Part shown: positions 55,778 to 64,000 of the stretch, one piece after another
How positions within the stretch are numbered: the stretch's first letter is position 1
Layout of the letters: each line of letters starts with the position of its first letter
Assembly (NCBI RefSeq): GCF_004563925.1
Contig: NZ_SPNJ01000003.1
Coordinates: 186,001 to 250,000, forward strand
Reading direction: 5' to 3'
From: Herbaspirillum sp. 3R11
GTDB lineage: Bacteria; Pseudomonadota; Gammaproteobacteria; Burkholderiales; Burkholderiaceae_D
Length of the DNA stretch: 64,000 bases
Program-made: the position numbers and the translations under genes
Notes under the pieces: generated by a model
Databases searched by the model: none
Seen by the model: only the letters and a program-made list of their open reading frames with translations
What the model was told of the DNA's origin: nothing

Positions 55778-56172
55778 TCGACCATACCGGCTTTACACCC
55801 TCCGACTACGACCGCACCAAGGCGTTTTATACGCAGGCATTGGCGCCCATCGGCTACACCTTGCTGATGGAGCTGTCCGCTTCGGTCACCGGCGGCACCG
55901 ACGTTGCCGGTTTCGGCGAAGCGCCCAAGCCCGATTTCTGGCTAGCGCGCGCCACCGCCGACAAGCCGGCGCACAGCCCGACGCTGCATTTCGCCTTCCG
56001 CGTGAACTCACGCGGCGCGGTGGATGCGTTCTACCAGGCAGCCCTGCAGGACGGCGGCAAAGACAACGGCGCTCCCGGCATCCGCGCGCATTACCATCCT
56101 GATTACTACAGCGCCTTCGTCCGCGATCCGGACGGGCACAACATTGAAGTTGTCTGCCACGACCCTGCATAA
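55774..56172 (+). CDS. VOC-fold (glyoxalase/bleomycin-resistance/dioxygenase) family protein
   Basis: Small protein of 132 residues with a single vicinal-oxygen-chelate domain: N-terminal MIDHTGFTPSDYDRTKAFYT and C-terminal HPDYYSAFVRDPDGHNIEVVCH with the metal-type Glu. It starts in an ATGA overlap with argF, implying coupled translation. Its substrate and any link to arginine synthesis are unknown. argG follows 52 bases later. Confidence 0.82.
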   Translation: MIDHTGFTPSDYDRTKAFYTQALAPIGYTLLMELSASVTGGTDVAGFGEAPKPDFWLARATADKPAHSPTLHFAFRVNSRGAVDAFYQAALQDGGKDNGAPGIRAHYHPDYYSAFVRDPDGHNIEVVCHDPA

Positions 56173-56206
56173 CTACGCGCAAGTAAATTCAATCCATCCG
56201 TCATAA

Positions 56207-57565
<1,359 letters not shown>

Positions 57566-57596
57566 TCACGCAACCAATCAACGAAAACCAGACAAC

Positions 57597-57911
57597 ATGA
57601 CGACTCAATTCGACAACGTTACCGTCCTGAAAAAGGGCAATGTTTATTTTGACGGCAAGTGCGTTTCGCACACCGTGATTTTTGCCGACGGCACCAAGAA
57701 GACGCTGGGCGTGATCCTGCCTTCCTCGTTGGTCTTCAACACCGGCGCACCGGAAATCATGGAAATCAACGGCGGCAGCTGCAACGTTCGCCTGAAGGGT
57801 GAAGAAGCCTGGAAGACCTATGCAGCCGGCACCAGCTTCAACGTCCCGGGCGACTCCAGCTTCGAGATCGAAGTGACCGAGACTGTGGATTACGTCTGCC
57901 ACTTCGGTTAA
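57597..57911 (+). CDS. ppnP: Pyrimidine/purine nucleoside phosphorylase (PpnP, DUF1255)
   Basis: Single-domain cupin protein of 104 residues that phosphorolyses a range of nucleosides. Conserved stretches are [27 protein letters not shown] and [16 protein letters not shown]. It lies 31 bases downstream of argG and before a terminator, so it is probably co-transcribed. The arginine-pathway context is not explained by its activity. Confidence 0.9.
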   Translation: MTTQFDNVTVLKKGNVYFDGKCVSHTVIFADGTKKTLGVILPSSLVFNTGAPEIMEINGGSCNVRLKGEEAWKTYAAGTSFNVPGDSSFEIEVTETVDYVCHFG

Positions 57912-57930
57912 TCGCCGGAACGCAGCAAAC

Positions 57931-57966
57931 AAAAACGCGGCCAGGGAAACTTGGCCGCGTTTTTTA
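57931..57966. terminator. Bidirectional terminator after ppnP
   Basis: ACGCGGCCA/TGGCCGCGT, 9-base stem with A-rich and T-rich flanks; shared with convergent murB. Confidence 0.92.
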
Positions 57967-57996
57967 TTGTGCGTCGATTTATCTCCGCAAGGCAGA

Positions 57997-59022
57997 TCAG
58001 ATGAACACCGGCTCCGGTTCCAGCTTGACGCCGAACTTGGCCTGCACATCCGCCTGAATCGCCTGCGCCAATGCAGCGATTTCCTTGCCGGTGGCGCCGC
58101 CTTTGTTGACCAATACCAGCGCCTGTTTTTCATACACGCCGGCCGCACCCAGCGACCTGCCCTTCCAGCCGCATTGATCGATCAGCCAGCCGGCCGCCAG
58201 CTTGTAACCGCCGTCGGGCTGCACATAGCTCACCAGTTGCGGATGCTGTGCCAGCAAGGACTCGCGCTGCTGCGCCGGCACGACGGGGTTCTTGAAGAAG
58301 CTGCCGGCGTTGCCGATCTGCACCGGATCGGGCAGCTTGCGCGTGCGGATCGCAATCACCGCATCGGCAATGTCACGCGGCGACGGCGTGGTGATTTGTC
58401 GCAGCGACAATTCCTGCATGACGTCGGCATAGTTCATGTCGGGCTGCCATTGCTTGGGCAAAGCGAAGGTCACATCGAGCACCACGGCGCGATCGCGCAG
58501 CGTCTGCTTGAAGATGCTGTCGCGATAGCCGAAGCGGCAGGCCGCAGCATCCAGCATGATCGTCTTGCCGTCGATGAAATCGAAAGCGGTCAGACTGTGG
58601 AAACGGTCTTTCACTTCGATGCCGTAGGCGCCGATGTTCTGGATCGGCGCTGCGCCGACACTGCCGGGAATCAGGGACAGATTCTCCAGTCCGCCGAGGC
58701 CGAGGTCCAGCGACCATTGCACGAAACGATGCCAATTTTCACCGGCGGCGGCGGTCACGTAGACGAAGTCGTCATCCTCATTGACGATACGCATGCCGGC
58801 GCTGCGCATGTGCAGCACCAGGCCGGCGAAATCCTGGGTCAGCAGCAAATTGCTGCCGCCGCCGAGGATCAGGCGTGGAAGTACCGACAATTCCTTGTCG
58901 TTTTTTACCGCGAGCAAGGTATCGACGTCGTCGACCGGCAAATAGGCGGCGGCCCTGGCGTCGATGCCGAAGGTATTGAGATGGCGCAGGGAGAAATCGC
59001 GCTGTACTGGAATGGGAAACAT
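57997..59022 (-). CDS. murB: UDP-N-acetylenolpyruvoylglucosamine reductase
   Basis: NADPH/FAD enzyme that makes UDP-MurNAc in peptidoglycan synthesis. It has 341 residues, the type I length. FAD binding is seen in [15 protein letters not shown] and [13 protein letters not shown], the proton-donor Ser in [11 protein letters not shown], and the C-terminal Glu in [15 protein letters not shown]. The start [12 protein letters not shown] is preferred over an open frame reaching 59061. It is divergent from the yajQ-like gene. Confidence 0.95.
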   Translation of the reverse strand: MFPIPVQRDFSLRHLNTFGIDARAAAYLPVDDVDTLLAVKNDKELSVLPRLILGGGSNLLLTQDFAGLVLHMRSAGMRIVNEDDDFVYVTAAAGENWHRFVQWSLDLGLGGLENLSLIPGSVGAAPIQNIGAYGIEVKDRFHSLTAFDFIDGKTIMLDAAACRFGYRDSIFKQTLRDRAVVLDVTFALPKQWQPDMNYADVMQELSLRQITTPSPRDIADAVIAIRTRKLPDPVQIGNAGSFFKNPVVPAQQRESLLAQHPQLVSYVQPDGGYKLAAGWLIDQCGWKGRSLGAAGVYEKQALVLVNKGGATGKEIAALAQAIQADVQAKFGVKLEPEPVFI

Positions 59023-59163
59023 AAGCGCAGGATTATAGCCTGCGCCATGTGGCTGCGGCACGGGCGTAGCCGCAAACGCGGTTGTCCGTTAAAATCACGT
59101 CTTTCGGGTGCAAGCGCCTTATCTTCGCTTTGCGCGCGCCCACAGGATATAAAGGAAATCGCC

Positions 59164-59649
59164 ATGCCCTCATTTGATACCGTCTCCGAAGCCAATCTGG
59201 TCGAAGTCAAGAATGCCGTCGAGCAGTCCAACAAGGAAATCACCACCCGCTTCGACTTCAAGGGCAGCGATGCCCGCGTCGAACAAAAGGAACGCGACCT
59301 GACCGCTTACGCCGACTCCGAATTCCAGCTCGGCCAGGTGCGCGACGTGCTGACCAACAAGATGACCAAGCGCAACGTCGACGTGCGTTTCCTCGACCAC
59401 GGCAAGATTGAAAAAATCGGCGGCGACAAGGTCAAGCAGGTCATCAAGGTCAAGAATGGCATCGAGACCGAAGACGCCAAGAAGATCGTGCGCGTCATCA
59501 AGGACAGCAAGATGAAGGTGCAAGCCAGCATCCAGGGCGACGCCGTGCGCGTGACCGGCACCAAGCGCGACGACCTGCAAGCCGCCATGGCGATGCTGCG
59601 TAAGGAAATCAAGGACTTGCCGCTGGAATTCAACAACTTCCGCGACTAA
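59164..59649 (+). CDS. YajQ-family nucleotide-binding protein
   Basis: Protein of 161 residues made of two UPF0234/YajQ-type domains with RNP-like folds. [20 protein letters not shown] is the family start, and RFDFKGSDA and [10 protein letters not shown]-type repeats (here [13 protein letters not shown]) follow. Members bind tRNA, GTP or cyclic di-GMP in different species, so its precise role is unclear. The ATG at 59164 is the family start; an upstream open frame belongs to the murB antisense strand. Confidence 0.93.
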   Translation: MPSFDTVSEANLVEVKNAVEQSNKEITTRFDFKGSDARVEQKERDLTAYADSEFQLGQVRDVLTNKMTKRNVDVRFLDHGKIEKIGGDKVKQVIKVKNGIETEDAKKIVRVIKDSKMKVQASIQGDAVRVTGTKRDDLQAAMAMLRKEIKDLPLEFNNFRD

Positions 59650-59678
59650 CGGTCAATAACGGTCATTGTCAGGACGAA

Positions 59679-59717
59679 TAAAAAACGCCGGCACATCATG
59701 ATGTGCCGGCGTTTTTT
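59679..59717. terminator. Bidirectional terminator between yajQ and the VOC gene
   Basis: Perfect 28-base palindrome centred on CATCATGATG (59685-59712), with flanking A and T runs. Confidence 0.92.
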
Positions 59718-59743
59718 ATTTCTGCGCGCTTTCTCTCGCGCGA

Positions 59744-60241
59744 TCAGCCGCATTGCAGCTTCTGTTCCTTGCTCATGTTTTCCATCGCCTCCTTGATTTC
59801 GGCAGGCGACAGGTCTCGCTGATGCGTGGCGACCGACCAGCGATGGCCGAACGGATCCTCGAGCTGGCCGTAGCGGTCGCCCCAGAACATGTCAGCCAAG
59901 GGCACCACGACTTTCGCGCCGGCAGACTGCGCCTGGGCAAACACGGCGTCGGCATCCTCGACGTAGAGATGAACGACGACCGGAGAACCACCCAGCAGAT
60001 GCGGACCGCGCGAGCCCGCGCCCCATTGAGGCATTTCATCGACCAGCATCAACGGCGAATCGCCGATTCGCAAGAGCGCGTGCATGATCTTGCCATCCGG
60101 CCCCGGCAGCCGCGCCAGTTCAATGGCGCCGAACGCCTGTTTGTAAAATTCGATGGCTTGCGCGGCTCCGGCACAGATGAGGTACGGCGTCAGCGTATGC
60201 ATGCCGTCCGGCACCGCTTTAACTTGGGAAGAAGTGGCCAT
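59744..60241 (-). CDS. PhnB-like VOC-family protein
   Basis: Protein of 165 residues with a single glyoxalase-like fold: TLTPYLICAGAAQAIEFYKQ, then DSPLMLVDEMP and GDRYGQLEDPFGHRWSVATH, typical of the PhnB/YdhA-type VOC group. No metal or substrate is assigned. It lies alone between terminators, with a GGAGACA ribosome-binding site before the start. Confidence 0.85.
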   Translation of the reverse strand: MATSSQVKAVPDGMHTLTPYLICAGAAQAIEFYKQAFGAIELARLPGPDGKIMHALLRIGDSPLMLVDEMPQWGAGSRGPHLLGGSPVVVHLYVEDADAVFAQAQSAGAKVVVPLADMFWGDRYGQLEDPFGHRWSVATHQRDLSPAEIKEAMENMSKEQKLQCG

Positions 60242-60341
60242 GCTTGTCTCCTTTTGATGAAATCAGGAGGCTCATTGTGCGCTCTGCATCTCAAAAATCA
60301 AGTTGGCGAACGGACAAGCCCGGATATGGCGCCGGGATGAA

Positions 60342-60368
60342 AAAAAGCCCCGCATGCGGGGCTTTTTC
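60342..60368 (-). terminator. Intrinsic terminator of aroG
   Basis: AGCCCCGCATGCGGGGCT palindrome, read toward lower coordinates into TTTTTTT. It lies 33 bases after the aroG stop. Confidence 0.9.
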
Positions 60369-60400
60369 CTGTCTGCAAAGACGCTGCAAACCGAGCGGGA

Positions 60401-61465
60401 TTACTCCTTGTCGCCAATCAGACGGCGTTGCTTGACCGCATCCGCCAGACCTTGCAGCACGCCCAGGCTTTCTTCCCAGTCGATGCAGCCGTCGGTGACG
60501 GATTGACCGTAGGTCAGCTCCTTGCCCGGCACCAGGTCCTGGCGTCCTGCCACCAGGTTGGACTCGACCATCACGCCGACGATGCGCGTGTCGCCGCCGG
60601 CGATCTGGCCGGCGATGTCGGCGCAAACCGGGATTTGATTCTCCGGCTTCTTCGAGCTGTTGGCGTGCGAGGCATCGATCATCAGGCGCGCCGCCAGGCC
60701 GCTCTTGGCGATGTCCTGGCAGGCTGCTTCCACGTTGGCGGCGTCATAATTCGGCGCCTTGCCGCCGCGCAGGATGATGTGGCAATCCTCATTGCCGGCG
60801 GTCGAGACGATGGCCGAGTGGCCGCCCTTGGTGACCGACAGGAAATGGTGAGGCTGCGAGGCCGCCTTGATCGCATCGACGGCGATCTTGATGTTGCCGT
60901 CGGTGCCGTTCTTGAAACCGACCGGGCACGACAGGCCCGAAGCCAGTTCGCGGTGCACCTGCGATTCGGTGGTGCGCGCGCCGATGGCGCCCCAGCTGAT
61001 CAGGTCGGCGATGTATTGCGGGCTGATCACGTCGAGGAACTCGGTGCCGGCCGGCAGGCCCAGTTCGTTGATGTTGAGCAGCAGCTCGCGCGCGGTGCGC
61101 AGGCCGTCATTGATGCGGAAGCTGTTGTCCATGTAGGGATCGTTGATCAGGCCCTTCCAGCCGACTGTGGTGCGCGGCTTTTCGAAGTAGACGCGCATGA
61201 CGATTTCCAGCTCGCCTTTGAAGCGCTCGCGCTCGACCACCAGACGGCGGGCATATTCCATCGCGGCCTTGGTGTCGTGGATCGAGCAAGGGCCGATCAC
61301 GACCATGACGCGGTCGTCCTGGCCGTGCAGGATGCGATGCAGGGCCGTACGGCATTCTGCGGTGGTGCTCTCGACTTTTTCGCTGCCGCCGAATTCACGG
61401 ATCAGGTGCGAGGGGGGTGTCAGTTCTTTCATTTCTCGGATGCGTAGATCGTCGGTGCGCGGCAT
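60401..61465 (-). CDS. aroG: 3-deoxy-7-phosphoheptulonate synthase (DAHP synthase)
   Basis: Joins phosphoenolpyruvate and erythrose 4-phosphate, the first step to all aromatic amino acids. It is a type I enzyme of 354 residues. MVVIGPCSIHD (metal Cys), MRVYFEKPRTTVGWKG, VGFKNGTDGNI and ASHANSSKKP are the active-site blocks. An AGGAG ribosome-binding site lies 7 bases before the start. Which amino acid feedback-inhibits it cannot be read here. A Phe/Tyr-codon leader and terminator upstream argue for transcriptional attenuation by Phe and Tyr. Confidence 0.95.
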   Translation of the reverse strand: MPRTDDLRIREMKELTPPSHLIREFGGSEKVESTTAECRTALHRILHGQDDRVMVVIGPCSIHDTKAAMEYARRLVVERERFKGELEIVMRVYFEKPRTTVGWKGLINDPYMDNSFRINDGLRTARELLLNINELGLPAGTEFLDVISPQYIADLISWGAIGARTTESQVHRELASGLSCPVGFKNGTDGNIKIAVDAIKAASQPHHFLSVTKGGHSAIVSTAGNEDCHIILRGGKAPNYDAANVEAACQDIAKSGLAARLMIDASHANSSKKPENQIPVCADIAGQIAGGDTRIVGVMVESNLVAGRQDLVPGKELTYGQSVTDGCIDWEESLGVLQGLADAVKQRRLIGDKE

Positions 61466-61510
61466 TTTTTTCTCCTGATTGCAATCTGAATTGGATGAAT
61501 TCGAATGGGT

Positions 61511-61540
61511 AAAAAAAAACCGCCATCACTGGCGGTTTTT
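61511..61540 (-). terminator. Attenuator terminator in the aroG leader
   Basis: On the minus strand, ACCGCC-AGTGAT-GGCGGT is flanked by A6 and followed by nine T, ending 45 bases before aroG. It lies after the leader ORF's stop. Its 5' arm can instead pair with GGCGGT in codons 19-21 of the leader ORF, which would prevent termination. Confidence 0.85.
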
Positions 61541-61563
61541 TAGAAATTCGGTTTGGTCTCTAC

Positions 61564-61647
61564 TTACGAACGCTTACCGCTTTTCACCGCCGTGGGGCTG
61601 GAATAGCTAAAGTAAAAATAAAAGAAGTAAGCGCGGGCGAAAGACAT
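61564..61647 (-). CDS. Phe/Tyr-rich leader peptide of aroG (27 residues)
   Basis: ORF read toward aroG: MSFARAYFFYFYFSYSSPTA followed by VKSGKRS. Seven aromatic codons in a row (residues 7-13) plus F3 and Y15 give five Phe and four Tyr in 27 residues. CGCTTAC at codons 5-7 is complementary to GTAAGCG near its end (codons 24-26), and GGCGGT at codons 19-21 is complementary to the terminator's 5' arm. A ribosome paused on Phe/Tyr codons would mask the first and free the second, giving antitermination. No Shine-Dalgarno is evident. The peptide itself is probably not functional. Confidence 0.85.
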   Translation of the reverse strand: MSFARAYFFYFYFSYSSPTAVKSGKRS

Positions 61648-61689
61648 GGTGTGATCTATGCGAATAGTCGTTAGTTACAACAGAAAACG

Positions 61690-61718
61690 ATAATGCAACA
61701 ATTTCCCGGCTTTGGCAA
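61690..61718 (-). promoter_or_regulatory. Promoter of the aroG leader
   Basis: On the minus strand, TTGCCA (61713-61718) and CATTAT (61690-61695) are 17 bases apart. The start should be near 61683, giving about 36 bases before the leader ATG. The remaining gap to tldD shows nothing else. Confidence 0.6.
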
Positions 61719-61803
61719 CAGCGGTCATTAATTTTTCACAAAAACCGCATTGAATGACGTTTTTTTGCATTTAAACCGTCACTCAATGCCTACAACGCAC
61801 AAT

Positions 61804-63264
61804 TTATGCCGTACCACCCACCGTGACGCCATCGATGCGCAAGGTCGGCTGACCGACGCCGACCGGGACGCTCTGGCCTTCCTTGCCGCACACGCCGACG
61901 CCGGAATCGAGCTTCATGTCGTTGCCGATCAGCGAAACGCGGTTCAGCACGTCAGGACCGTTGCCGATCAGCGTGGCGCCCTTGACCGGGTAGGAAATCT
62001 TGCCGTTCTCGATCATGTAGGCCTCGCTCGCCGAGAAGACGAACTTGCCGTTGGTGATGTCGACCTGGCCGCCGCCGAAGTTGACGGCGTACAAACCGTT
62101 CTTCACCGAAGCCAGGATTTCTGCAGGATCCTTGTCGCCGGCCAGCATGTAGGTGTTGGTCATGCGCGGCATCGGCAGGTGCGCAAACGATTCGCGACGG
62201 GCGTTGCCGGTCACCGGCATCTTCATCAGGCGCGCGTTCATGGTGTCCTGGATGTAGCCCTTCAGGATGCCGTCTTCGATCAGCGTGGTGCACTGGGTCG
62301 GGTTGCCTTCGTCGTCAATGTTGAGCGAACCGCGGCGATCGGCGATGGTGCCGTCATCGACCACGGTGACGCCCTTGGCGGCGACGCGCTCGCCGATGCG
62401 GCCGGAGAAGGTGCTCGAGCCCTTGCGGTTGAAGTCGCCTTCGAGGCCGTGGCCGATGGCTTCGTGCAGCAGGATGCCCGGCCAGCCCGGTCCGAGCACG
62501 ACGGTCATCGGACCGGCTGGCGCAGGACGCGCGTCCAGATTGACCAATGCGGTGGAGACCGCTTCGGACGCATATTTTTCCAGCAACTCGTCGCTGAAGT
62601 AAGCATAGCTGTAGCGACCGCCGCCACCGCTGCTGCCCATTTCGCGGCGACCGTTCTGTTCGGCGATGACGGTGATCGACACGCGCACCAGCGGACGGAT
62701 ATCGGCGGCGATGATGCCGTCGCTGCGCGCCACCAGCACCACGTCGTATTCGCCGGCCAGGCTGGCCATGACTTGCACGACGCGCGGATCCTTGGCGCGG
62801 GCGATGCGTTCGATGCGTTCCAGCAGATTGACCTTGGCGGTCGCGTCCAATGAAGTCAGCGGATCATGCGGCAGGTACAGCGAACGACCGCCGTTGGGCT
62901 GCATGCTGCCGGCAATCTTGACGCGACCGGCGCCCTGGCGACCGATGGTGCGGGTTGCTGCAGCGGCGTCGAGCAGAATGGATTCCGAGATTTCATCCGA
63001 ATACGAGAACGCGGTCTTGTCGCCCGACACGGCGCGTACGCCCACGCCCTGGTCGATGGAGAAGCTACCGGTCTTGACGATGCCCTCTTCCAGGCTCCAG
63101 CCTTCGCTCTTGGTGAACTGGAAATACAGGTCGGCGTAATCGACCTTGTGCGTAAACATGGTGCCCAGTGTTTTCAGCAACTTGGCTTCGTCCAGGCCGA
63201 ACGGCGTGAGCAGGACGTCGCGTGCAATACCGAGCGCGCTGAGATTGGGTTCGAATGTTTTCAT
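61804..63264 (-). CDS. tldD: Metalloprotease TldD
   Basis: Subunit of the TldD/TldE (PmbA) zinc peptidase, which processes modified peptides and antitoxins. It has 486 residues. The metal motif is LLHEAIGHGLEGDFNRKG (HExxxH) near residue 260, and GGQVDITNGKFVFSASEAYM and the Gly-rich C-terminal region GDMKLDSGVGVCGKEGQ-type sequences follow. No tldE lies nearby. It lies 46 bases downstream of the nitrilase-family gene, the same pairing seen in many proteobacteria after yhdP. Confidence 0.95.
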   Translation of the reverse strand: MKTFEPNLSALGIARDVLLTPFGLDEAKLLKTLGTMFTHKVDYADLYFQFTKSEGWSLEEGIVKTGSFSIDQGVGVRAVSGDKTAFSYSDEISESILLDAAAATRTIGRQGAGRVKIAGSMQPNGGRSLYLPHDPLTSLDATAKVNLLERIERIARAKDPRVVQVMASLAGEYDVVLVARSDGIIAADIRPLVRVSITVIAEQNGRREMGSSGGGGRYSYAYFSDELLEKYASEAVSTALVNLDARPAPAGPMTVVLGPGWPGILLHEAIGHGLEGDFNRKGSSTFSGRIGERVAAKGVTVVDDGTIADRRGSLNIDDEGNPTQCTTLIEDGILKGYIQDTMNARLMKMPVTGNARRESFAHLPMPRMTNTYMLAGDKDPAEILASVKNGLYAVNFGGGQVDITNGKFVFSASEAYMIENGKISYPVKGATLIGNGPDVLNRVSLIGNDMKLDSGVGVCGKEGQSVPVGVGQPTLRIDGVTVGGTA

Positions 63265-63310
63265 AAATTATTTATTTAATTACAGCAACTATTGGGCGCC
63301 TTCCCGGCGC

Positions 63311-64000
63311 CTAGAGCTTGCGATGCTTGAGCGCAGGCAGGCTTTCACGTACGTATTGTAGACGATGGGGGTCGATGTCGCCGATAACAAGGCCTTCGCC
63401 TTCCGGCAGCACGCTGACGATTTCACCCCACGGGTCGATCAGCATGCTGTGGCCCCAGGTGCGGCGACCGTTGATGTGCTTGCCGCCTTGCGCCGACGCC
63501 AGGATGTAGCACTGGTTCTCGATGGCTCGCGCACGCAGCAGGGTTTCCCAGTGCGCCTGGCCGGTGGTGTGGGTGAATGCCGCCGGAACCACGATCAGCG
63601 CGCAGTCTCCCATGGCCCGGTACAGCTCGGGGAAACGCAGGTCGTAGCAGATCGACAGGCCGACCTTGCCGAACGGCGCGGTGAAGCCCCCGACTTCGTT
63701 GCCGAAGACGATGGTGCGCGCTTCGTCATAAGCTTCTTCGCCGCGCACGAAACTGAACAGGTGGATCTTGTCGTAGCGCGCCACGCGGCGACCGGCCGGG
63801 TCGTAGACCATCGTCGTGTTGAGCACCTTGTCGGCTTCATCGGAGGCCATCGGCAAGGTGCCGCCGATCAGCCAGACCTTGAACTCGCTGGCCAGCGCCA
63901 CCATGAAATCCTGAATTTTGCCGACATCGGCCTGTTCGGCGTGCGCAAGCTTGGCTTTTTCGTGCATGCCCATGATGGGCCAGTATTCCGGCAGCAGCAC
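63311..64000 (-). CDS. Carbon-nitrogen hydrolase (nitrilase) family protein, C-terminal part (cut by window edge)
   Basis: Amidase-fold protein of which 229 residues are visible. The start lies past base 64000. The catalytic Lys is in RYDKIHLFSF and the nucleophile Cys in GLSICYDLRFPELYRAM; the catalytic Glu should be in the missing N-terminus. HTTGQAHWETLLRARAIENQ is typical of the Nit1/YafV-like group acting on deaminated glutathione or small amides. It precedes tldD on the same strand. Confidence 0.9.
   Translation of the reverse strand: MLLPEYWPIMGMHEKAKLAHAEQADVGKIQDFMVALASEFKVWLIGGTLPMASDEADKVLNTTMVYDPAGRRVARYDKIHLFSFVRGEEAYDEARTIVFGNEVGGFTAPFGKVGLSICYDLRFPELYRAMGDCALIVVPAAFTHTTGQAHWETLLRARAIENQCYILASAQGGKHINGRRTWGHSMLIDPWGEIVSVLPEGEGLVIGDIDPHRLQYVRESLPALKHRKL

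Noticed and set aside
57967-59649. A 560-codon ORF ending in the YajQ-like protein, suggesting a fusion.
   Set aside because: The first 399 codons are antisense to murB and only the last 161 match the YajQ family. The real start is at 59164, after AAGGAAA.
59685-59712. A 28-base perfect palindrome as a protein-binding site or mobile-element end.
   Set aside because: It lies between convergent genes with A and T runs on its sides, so a bidirectional terminator explains it.

Overview
This window is chromosomal DNA of a betaproteobacterium, most probably an Oxalobacteraceae member close to Herbaspirillum or Collimonas. That placement is inferred from protein style (ArgF, ArgG, RhlE, TldD-nitrilase, long-type LeuA), a moderately high GC content and the gene neighbourhoods. 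It was not confirmed by a search. No rRNA, insertion sequence, prophage, CRISPR array or integron is visible. Coding density is high and nearly every gene has a recognisable family. The unusual content is mostly in the leaders between genes.

Layout, left to right. 1-1443: a TctE-like sensor kinase (cut by the left edge) and its OmpR-type regulator. 1676-4735: a Fur-box-preceded catecholate siderophore receptor with a PKHD hydroxylase (Fiu/PiuC pair), convergent with an MdtD-like efflux pump. 6165-10150: a nitrate/sulfonate-type ABC importer with two tandem paralogous binding proteins, divergent from a TctD/TctE two-component system (10322-12406). 12442-17463: tRNA-Val(CAC), then dnaQ, rnhA, a yafS-like methyltransferase, gloB and mltD, the same five-gene neighbourhood as in E. 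coli. 17692-23829: a complete ribose operon rbsBACRKD with a perfect LacI-type operator at its promoter. 23870-29430: yejABEF peptide importer. 29719-32352: fabI and a DEAD-box helicase with a long structured leader. 32462-36090: pqiA-pqiA-pqiB-pqiC lipid-transport cluster.

36216-38404: leuA preceded by a promoter and a tiny leucine-rich ORF built on rare CTA codons. 38477-40717: ergothioneine genes egtD-egtB, with egtD starting at TTG. 40997-45694: an MsbA-like ABC exporter, an old-yellow-enzyme reductase and a semialdehyde dehydrogenase. 45772-52245: tag, srkA, a UPF0149/SEC-C protein, a TauE/SafE permease, orn, an M48 protease, phhB and rsgA. 52314-54553: a second TonB-dependent siderophore receptor with a Fur-like palindrome. 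54804-57911: argF, a VOC protein, argG and ppnP. argF has a terminator-like hairpin directly against its start codon. 57997-64000: murB, a YajQ protein, a VOC/PhnB protein, aroG, tldD and a nitrilase-family gene cut by the right edge.

The most interesting observation is upstream of aroG. Reading toward the gene there is a promoter, a 27-residue ORF in which seven consecutive codons are Tyr/Phe, competing complementary segments and an intrinsic terminator. That is a complete transcription attenuator for the first step of aromatic amino acid synthesis. Together with the leuA leader peptide and the argF hairpin, it suggests that several amino acid pathways in this lineage are controlled through leader RNAs.
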